Assembly: GCA_016200675.1 (NCBI GenBank)
Contig: JACQEH010000236.1
Location: 1 to 10,488 of the forward strand
Direction: 5' to 3'
DNA length: 10,488 nt
Source of the DNA: Chloroflexota bacterium
GTDB lineage: Bacteria; Chloroflexota; Limnocylindria; Limnocylindrales; CSP1-4
Every line of letters begins with the position of its first letter. Within the stretch, counting starts at the first letter, position 1. Positions 6,342 through 10,488 of this stretch are shown piece by piece. The translations under genes were made by a program, and so were the position numbers. Under the pieces are notes generated by a model. The model was not told the DNA's origin and ran no database searches. It was given only the letters and a program-made list of their open reading frames with translations.

Positions 6342-8105
6342 ATGGCCGCGATCGTCTACCTCGATGTCGACGACGAGATCACGTCGGCGGCCGCCCGCCT
6401 CCGGACCCTTGCCGACGACCGGATCGCGATGGTTCTGCCCCTGGGCTCGCGGCTGGCGACGTCGCGAATCAACTTCCGGCTCCTGGCCCGCGAGGCGGCG
6501 GCCCACCGGAAGACCCTCGAGATCGTGACGGGGGATGCCTCCACGCGGGCGCTCGCCGCGTCGGCGGGACTCGCGACCCACACCTCCGTGGCCGCGTTCG
6601 AGGGCCGGCCCGACACCGCCGGATCGCCCGTCGGGCGCGGTGCGCTCGGCGTCGGCGCCGCGGCGGGCACCGGCGCCGCGGCGGGCGTCGGAGCCGCGGC
6701 CGAGCCCCCCGGCGCCGCCGGCAGCCCGACGTCATCCGGCCCGCGACCTCCGCAGGCGTTCGGCCGGGGATCCGACGACGCGCCGACGACCATCGTGCCG
6801 GGGCCGTACTCCTCGCCGGCCCTGGCCCCGCCCCGAGCCGGCACGCCCGTCCCGCAGGTCGGGCGCCCGCGACCGACCAGGATCGGTGCCCGGAGTGTCG
6901 CGATCATCCTCGCGGTCATCGCCGTCCTGATCGCGGGCGTCGCCGCCGCCTACTCGTTCCTCCCGATGGCCACGGTCACGCTCACGCCCGCCGTCGATCG
7001 TCTCGGGCCCATCCAGCTCAGCGTCACCGCCCAGTCGGGGATCACGCAGCCGGACCCGACGAGGCTCCTGGTGCCCGCCCAGACCTTCAGCTTCGACCTC
7101 GACGTCTCGGAGACGTTCCCGTCGACCGGGGTCAAGGTCGACGAGACGACCGCCACAGGAAGTGTCACCTTCGCGAATTGCGATCCGACGCGCGACGTGT
7201 CGATCGCTCAGGGGGCGATTGTTTCAACGGACAGCGGTGTGCAGTTCCAAACGCTTCAGCGGGCATCGATGAAGAAGGCCCGCATCTTTCCGCCTGACTG
7301 TCCGGGCGATACGGTCCCTGTTCAGGCGGTCGTTCCTGGGACGAGTGGCAACGTGCCGACCGGAGCGATCAGTAGACCGCCTCCGGGATACGATCCCTCT
7401 CTCCTCCTCGTGAAGAATCAGACCCCCATCACCGGCGGCACCCACACCGAGACCAAGCAGGTCGCCCAGGTCGATGTCGACGCGGCGCTGGCTGCCCTGA
7501 ACGACAAGCTGACGGCGGCCTTCGGGGAGGCCATCGCCGGCGCCAAGGGGGTCCCGGCCGGGGTCAGCCTCTTCCAGGAAACGAAGGCACTCGGCGTCGC
7601 GACCCCGTCGGTCGTTCCGGCGACGCTCGTCGGGACGGTCGCCGACACGTTCCAGCTCGGGCTGACAGCGAAGGGGACGATCGTGGGTGCCGACCCGAGC
7701 CCCGTCTCGACCCTCGCCGACGCGCGTATCCGGAGCTCGGTCGCCGACGGCTTCAACCTGGTCGAGGATTCCGTGAAGATCGAGGTCGGGACGCCGCTCG
7801 TGACCGGCTCGACGATCACCTTCCCGGTCACGGCCACCGCGATCGCGACGCGCGAGCTCGACGTCTCCGTCCTTCGCGACCGCATCCGAGGCCTCGGGCT
7901 GCCGCAGGCCCGAACCGTCCTGGGTGCGTACGGGACGGTCACCATCGTGGTCTGGCCGGACTGGGTGACCACCATTCCTACGAACGACGCCCGCCTCTCC
8001 TTCACCATCAAGGCGCCGGTCCTGCCGTCGGCAGCGCCGGGGGCGTCACCGCGGGCGTCGGCGGGACGCTCGAGCTCCCCGGCGCCGGCCACGGGCGCCC
8101 CATGA
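6342..8105 (+). CDS. bitopic membrane protein with baseplate-J-like extracytoplasmic region
   Basis: A 587-residue protein with clear modular order. Residues 1-88 form a small alpha/beta cytosolic domain (VYLDVDDEITSAAARLR, then IAMVLPLGSRLATSRINFRLL and LEIVTGDASTRALAASAG), resembling the N-terminal domain seen in membrane proteins annotated as baseplate J in Chloroflexota and candidate-phyla bacteria. Residues 89-180 are a disordered Gly/Ala/Pro-rich linker. One transmembrane helix follows at about 185-208, preceded by RPTRIGAR, which predicts the N-terminus inside. The outer part (about 209-560) includes ATGSVTFANC...VSIAQGAIVSTDSGVQFQT and VPVQAVVPGTSGNVPTGAI, the beta-rich pattern of baseplate J/gp47-like proteins, then VDVDAALAALNDKL. 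Two cysteines (C280 and C320) could form a disulfide outside. A Ser/Pro/Ala tail ends the protein. No phage genes accompany it, so this is a cellular use of the fold. The start is 2 bases after the ATPase stop; its own stop overlaps ruvX as ATGA. Function is unknown. Confidence 0.7.
   Translation: MAAIVYLDVDDEITSAAARLRTLADDRIAMVLPLGSRLATSRINFRLLAREAAAHRKTLEIVTGDASTRALAASAGLATHTSVAAFEGRPDTAGSPVGRGALGVGAAAGTGAAAGVGAAAEPPGAAGSPTSSGPRPPQAFGRGSDDAPTTIVPGPYSSPALAPPRAGTPVPQVGRPRPTRIGARSVAIILAVIAVLIAGVAAAYSFLPMATVTLTPAVDRLGPIQLSVTAQSGITQPDPTRLLVPAQTFSFDLDVSETFPSTGVKVDETTATGSVTFANCDPTRDVSIAQGAIVSTDSGVQFQTLQRASMKKARIFPPDCPGDTVPVQAVVPGTSGNVPTGAISRPPPGYDPSLLLVKNQTPITGGTHTETKQVAQVDVDAALAALNDKLTAAFGEAIAGAKGVPAGVSLFQETKALGVATPSVVPATLVGTVADTFQLGLTAKGTIVGADPSPVSTLADARIRSSVADGFNLVEDSVKIEVGTPLVTGSTITFPVTATAIATRELDVSVLRDRIRGLGLPQARTVLGAYGTVTIVVWPDWVTTIPTNDARLSFTIKAPVLPSAAPGASPRASAGRSSSPAPATGAP
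6648..6701 (+). repeat. 18-base tandem repeat, three copies, in the protein linker
   Basis: Three consecutive 18-base units encode GVGAAA, GTGAAA and GVGAAA (residues 103-120 of the baseplate-J-like protein). The first two units differ at two bases; the third has three further or reverted changes at silent or Val/Thr positions. The repeat is in frame, so copy-number change would lengthen or shorten the linker before the membrane helix without breaking the gene. Confidence 0.7.
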
Positions 8106-8557
8106 CGCGGATGCTCGGCATCGACCTCGGGGAGCGCCGGATCGGCCTCGCCATCGCCGAGCCCGGGCGAGAGCCGGCCCGGCCGTTCGCCACGGTGGCC
8201 CGGGCCGCGACACCAGCGGCCGACGTGGCGCGCCTGGAGGTCGTCGTTCGGGACCAGCGAATCGACGAGCTCGTGGTCGGCCTGCCCCTGGAGGCCTCGG
8301 GCGGGGAGGGACCGATGGCGGCCGCGGCGCGGGCCTGGGCCGAGATGGTCTCCGCGGCCCTCGGTCGACCGGTCCACCTGCGGGACGAGCGCCTCTCCAG
8401 CCACGTTGCCGAGGACCGGCTTGGGTCGATGCCGCGTGGCCGGGCAGGTGGCCCGCCGTCGAAGATGCAGCGGGACCGCTATCGTGCCCGGGTGGACCGC
8501 GAAGCCGCCGCCATCATCCTCCAGGACGAGCTCGACGCCCGTGAGCGCGGCCGGTGA
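8102..8557 (+). CDS. ruvX: Holliday junction resolvase-like / pre-16S rRNA nuclease RuvX (YqgF)
   Basis: A 151-residue RNase H-fold nuclease of the YqgF/RuvX family, known to trim the 5' end of pre-16S rRNA in E. coli and to act on Holliday-junction DNA in other bacteria. The fold's landmarks are all present: GIDLGERRIGLAI (catalytic D8), ELVVGLPLEASGGEGPMA, RDERLSSHVAE (E96) and VDREAAAIILQDEL (D132), giving the expected acidic triad. Length is normal for the family (about 140-160). The first ATG (8102) gives an ATGA overlap with the preceding stop; an internal ATG at 8111 (M4) would also keep the whole fold. It overlaps the next start as GTGA. Its position directly before mltG is a conserved arrangement in Gram-positive bacteria. 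Confidence 0.93.
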   Translation: MTRMLGIDLGERRIGLAIAEPGREPARPFATVARAATPAADVARLEVVVRDQRIDELVVGLPLEASGGEGPMAAAARAWAEMVSAALGRPVHLRDERLSSHVAEDRLGSMPRGRAGGPPSKMQRDRYRARVDREAAAIILQDELDARERGR

Positions 8558-9402
8558 GCATTCGCGGCGGTCGCAACCCGCGCGACCAGGCGCGGCCGAT
8601 GGACCCCGGCGCCTACGAGGGTGCGGACCTCCCGAACTGGCGCGCCTCGGACGGGCGGGGCAAGCCGCCGCCGGGGCGGCGGCCGGGCCGTCCCCCGGAG
8701 CGACGTTCCCTGCCCGGGATCCTGAAGTTCGGCATCTTTGCGGTCGTCCTCGCGGCGGTCGTCCTCGTGGCGGGGCTGACCGCGCTGCGGCCGCTCGTCC
8801 AGGCCGCGGTGGTGGGCTGGGCGTGGGACAACACGAGCTCGTTCCGCCTGCCGTTCGTGGCCGACTTCGTCCGCGCGGACCTCGGCGCTGCCCTGACGAA
8901 CCGGGAGACGGGAGCGCCCGATGTGGTGATCTTCGAGGTTGCCTCCGGTGACAGCGTCGCGAAGGTCGCCGGCCGCCTCAAGGCACAGGGATTCGTCTCC
9001 AGCGAACGGGCCTTCATCTTCACGGCGATCGAGGCGAACCTCGCGCCGGCACTCCAGGCCGGCCAGTACCTCCTCCGCCACGACATGACACCCGCCGAGG
9101 TCGCCCGCGCCCTCGTCGAAGCCCGGGTCGTCACGTCCACGGTCGACGTGACGTTCCGCGAGGGGATCCGCCTCGAGCAGATCACGGCCAAGCTCGAGAC
9201 GGTCACCTCGGGTGTCAATCCGAAGGACTTCTACGATCTCGTGGAGCATCCAACCGCCAAGCTGCGGGCGGATTACCCCTGGCTGGCCGACATCCCGCCG
9301 AACGCGAGCCTCGAGGGATTCCTCTATCCCGCCACCTACAAACTTGTGACATCGTCGAACGGACCGTCCACGTCACGACCGCAGAGGACCTCGTGCGCAT
9401 GA
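8554..9402 (+). CDS. mltG: endolytic murein transglycosylase MltG, N-terminal part, ended by a frameshift
   Basis: MltG cleaves nascent glycan strands at the inner membrane and so sets glycan chain length. This frame (282 residues) has a 55-residue Arg/Pro-rich cytosolic tail and a transmembrane helix at about 56-78. It then has the LysM-like region (VVIFEVASGDSVAKVAGRLKAQGFV, outlined here from residue 124) and QAGQYLLRHDMTPAEVARAL, then FREGIRLEQIT. It reaches the family motif SLEGFLYPATYKLV at residues 252-265. After V265 the sequence stops resembling MltG (TSSNGPSTSRPQRTSCA) and ends at TGA 9400-9402. The family's next segment continues in the -1 frame. This piece therefore has the anchor but lacks the catalytic glutamate. 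GTG at 8554 is chosen for its GTGA overlap with ruvX. With one base restored near 9348 the gene would encode 460 residues. Confidence 0.85.
   Translation: MSIRGGRNPRDQARPMDPGAYEGADLPNWRASDGRGKPPPGRRPGRPPERRSLPGILKFGIFAVVLAAVVLVAGLTALRPLVQAAVVGWAWDNTSSFRLPFVADFVRADLGAALTNRETGAPDVVIFEVASGDSVAKVAGRLKAQGFVSSERAFIFTAIEANLAPALQAGQYLLRHDMTPAEVARALVEARVVTSTVDVTFREGIRLEQITAKLETVTSGVNPKDFYDLVEHPTAKLRADYPWLADIPPNASLEGFLYPATYKLVTSSNGPSTSRPQRTSCA
9346..9350 (+). other. frameshift site in mltG (apparent loss of one G)
   Basis: The frame carrying TYKLV ends its MltG-like sequence at GTG 9346-9348. Reading on as GTG-GAC-ATC instead of GTG-ACA-TCG gives VDIVERTVHVTTAEDLV, which runs directly into RMMLDKF of the downstream part. 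Adding one G between 9346 and 9350 therefore restores a single frame from 8554 to 9935. The exact position within a few bases is inferred. Confidence 0.7.
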
Positions 9403-9935
9403 TGCTGGACAAGTTCGCCTCGGCGGTCGGGGACGCCCGGATGCGCGTTCCGGCGGAGCGAGGCCTGAGCTTCTACGAAATCCTCACCCTCGCCTCGATC
9501 GTTGAGCAGGAAGCCGTTCTCGACGAGGAGCGGCCTCTCATCGCCGGCGTCTACCAGAACCGCCTCAACCGCAAGCTCTGGCCCACCCGCCTCTTCCAGT
9601 CGGATCCGACGGTCTTCTACGTCAACGACACGCTCAACCTCGCCAAGCTGCCGTTCGAGGAGTGGCTGAGCTACGCGTTCTGGAGCGGACTCAAGGGGCC
9701 GTTGCCGGACCGGCTGCCTGACGCGCTCGCCGGCTACAACACCTACACCAGCCCCGGCCTGCCGCCGGGACCGATCTGCTCACCGACCACGGCTTCTATC
9801 GACGCGGCGCTCGCCCCCAACACCGGCACCGGCTACCTGTTCTTCGTGGCCAAGGGCGACGGCAGCGGCACGAGCGCATTCGCCAAGACGCTCGCGGAGC
9901 ACCTCCGCAACGTGGCCCTCTACACCAAGCGATGA
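9399..9935 (+). CDS. mltG: MltG C-terminal catalytic part, separated by frameshift
   Basis: This frame holds the catalytic half of MltG. SFYEILTLASIVEQEA contains the expected catalytic glutamate (the E of SIVE, codon 9504-9506). YQNRLNRKLW and the hallmark QSDPTVFYV follow, then YNTYTSPGLPPGPICSPTTASIDAAL and YLFFVAKGDGSGTSAFAKTLAEH at the family C-terminus. It has no signal or membrane segment of its own. The ATG at 9399 forms an ATGA overlap with the upstream stop; a GTG at 9393 is an alternative. Reading further upstream in the same frame gives MltG-like TTAEDLV, showing that this is the continuation of the upstream gene rather than an independent one. If both pieces are made separately, this one would lack its anchor. 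The stop overlaps the next start as ATGA. Confidence 0.85.
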   Translation: MMLDKFASAVGDARMRVPAERGLSFYEILTLASIVEQEAVLDEERPLIAGVYQNRLNRKLWPTRLFQSDPTVFYVNDTLNLAKLPFEEWLSYAFWSGLKGPLPDRLPDALAGYNTYTSPGLPPGPICSPTTASIDAALAPNTGTGYLFFVAKGDGSGTSAFAKTLAEHLRNVALYTKR

Positions 9936-10488
9936 CGGCGCCCTCGTCGACGGGCTGGCCGCATCCGGCCGACTTTGCCGCGCCGCCCACCCGCGCCGAC
10001 CTCGATCGGTGGGAGGAGGCGGATCGGGCCGCCCGCCCCGCGCGGCTCGAGCGCCTCAGGGCGCGCATGGCCCGGGAAGGCGTCGACGCCTACTTCGGGG
10101 TCCGCCGTGAGCACATGCGCTACCTGACGGGGTTCACCCTCGCCGAGACCGAGACGGCGTCAGCCGGTGACTCCGGGAAGTTCCTCGTGACCGGGGAGCG
10201 GGCGCTGATCCTCGCCGACTCGCGGTACACCATCCAGGCCGTCCGCGAGGCGCCCGCATGCGAGCTCTTCGAGTGCTACAACGCCCTGGCGATCCGCTGG
10301 CCGGCCCTCCTCGCTGAGGCCGGCGCCCGGCGGGTGGCCGTGGAGGCGGGCTTCGTGTCGCACGCGACCTGGGGCCGGATGGTGGCGGCGGCGCCCGGCG
10401 CCGAGCTTGTGCCGGCCGAGGGCTGGATCGAGGCCGATCGGCAGGTCAAGGAGCCCTCCGAGGTCGAGCGGATCGCGGCCGCCTGCGC
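9932..10488 (+). CDS. Xaa-Pro aminopeptidase-like (M24) protein, N-terminal part, runs off window
   Basis: The frame is open from ATG 9932 to the window end (185 codons) without a stop. After a 30-residue polar leader comes a creatinase N-terminal domain. Its signs are ARLERLRARMAREGVDAYFGV (outlined; about residues 37-57), EHMRYLTGF, KFLVTGERALILADSRYTIQA, RRVAVEAGFVSHATW and finally KEPSEVERIAAAC, the sequence that normally leads into the pita-bread metallopeptidase domain. The metal-binding Asp, His and Glu residues would lie downstream, so peptidase activity cannot be judged here. Members of this group (PepP/PepQ-like) cut the bond before proline in peptides. The ATGA overlap with the mltG stop fixes the start and suggests coupling to the same operon. 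In this N-terminal domain alone, prolidase, Xaa-Pro aminopeptidase and creatinase relatives look alike, so no symbol is assigned. Confidence 0.85.
   Translation, partial: MTAPSSTGWPHPADFAAPPTRADLDRWEEADRAARPARLERLRARMAREGVDAYFGVRREHMRYLTGFTLAETETASAGDSGKFLVTGERALILADSRYTIQAVREAPACELFECYNALAIRWPALLAEAGARRVAVEAGFVSHATWGRMVAAAPGAELVPAEGWIEADRQVKEPSEVERIAAAC

Noticed and set aside
5108..7297. A 729-codon + strand open frame spanning the ATPase and the start of the next gene
   Set aside because: Its product is Arg/Ser/Pro low complexity and it overlaps two genes with clear family motifs in other frames.
6342..8105. Prophage or contractile-injection remnant
   Set aside because: The baseplate-J-like region is fused to a cytosolic domain and a membrane helix and is embedded in a housekeeping operon. 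No tail, tube, sheath or capsid genes are nearby.
7418..8404. A 328-codon - strand open frame across the baseplate-J-like gene and ruvX
   Set aside because: It has no recognisable motif, and both + strand genes beneath it are better supported.
9336..9352. Programmed -1 ribosomal frameshifting in mltG
   Set aside because: The local sequence (TAC AAA CTT GTG ACA) has no X-XXY-YYZ slippery heptamer in the right phase, and no obvious stimulatory hairpin or pseudoknot is seen. A lost base explains it more simply.
1..10488. tRNA genes, CRISPR arrays, insertion sequences, riboswitches
   Set aside because: No cloverleaf-like sequence, spaced direct repeats, transposase motif or long untranslated leader was seen; the gaps between genes are too short to hold them.

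Overview
This is a GC-rich window (about 70% by eye) with every gene on the + strand and almost no intergenic DNA. Most junctions are four-base stop/start overlaps (ATGA or GTGA), and the two widest gaps between coding regions are 64 bases before alaS and 4 bases before the FtsA/PilM-like gene. There are no RNA genes, insertion sequences, CRISPR arrays or phage genes. No stretch of more than 300 bases lacks a gene. The gene set and composition fit a high-GC Chloroflexota-like bacterium. This lineage call is inferred from the FtsA/PilM-like plus baseplate-J-like membrane protein pair and from leaderless-style starts. Actinobacteria share the alaS-ruvX-mltG order, so the call is tentative.

Layout. 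Bases 2-1126 hold the 3' part of mnmA (tRNA 2-thiouridylase). It is coupled to a three-segment membrane protein (1123-1419) and then a tiny single-pass protein (1416-1622). After a 64-base gap with a candidate leaderless promoter comes alaS (1687-4488). A coupled chain follows: a six-segment membrane protein (4485-5072), an FtsA/PilM-type actin-like ATPase (5077-6339), a single-pass protein with a baseplate-J-like outer region (6342-8105), ruvX (8102-8557), mltG split by a frameshift (8554-9402 and 9399-9935), and the 5' part of an Xaa-Pro peptidase-like gene (9932-10488, runs off the window).

How the genes fit together. MnmA and AlaS serve tRNA modification and charging, and RuvX serves rRNA or Holliday-junction processing. 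MltG cuts nascent peptidoglycan at the inner membrane. The order mnmA...alaS...ruvX-mltG is a known conserved neighbourhood in Gram-positive bacteria. Here an actin-like ATPase and a PilN-like bitopic protein sit inside it. That pair is the best candidate for a poorly described envelope system: a cytoplasmic FtsA/PilM-fold protein docking on the cytosolic domain of a membrane protein whose outer part resembles the phage baseplate J fold.

The main anomalies are a one-base frameshift in mltG that separates the catalytic glutamate from the membrane anchor, and an AT-richer codon-usage patch of about 260 bases inside the baseplate-J-like gene.
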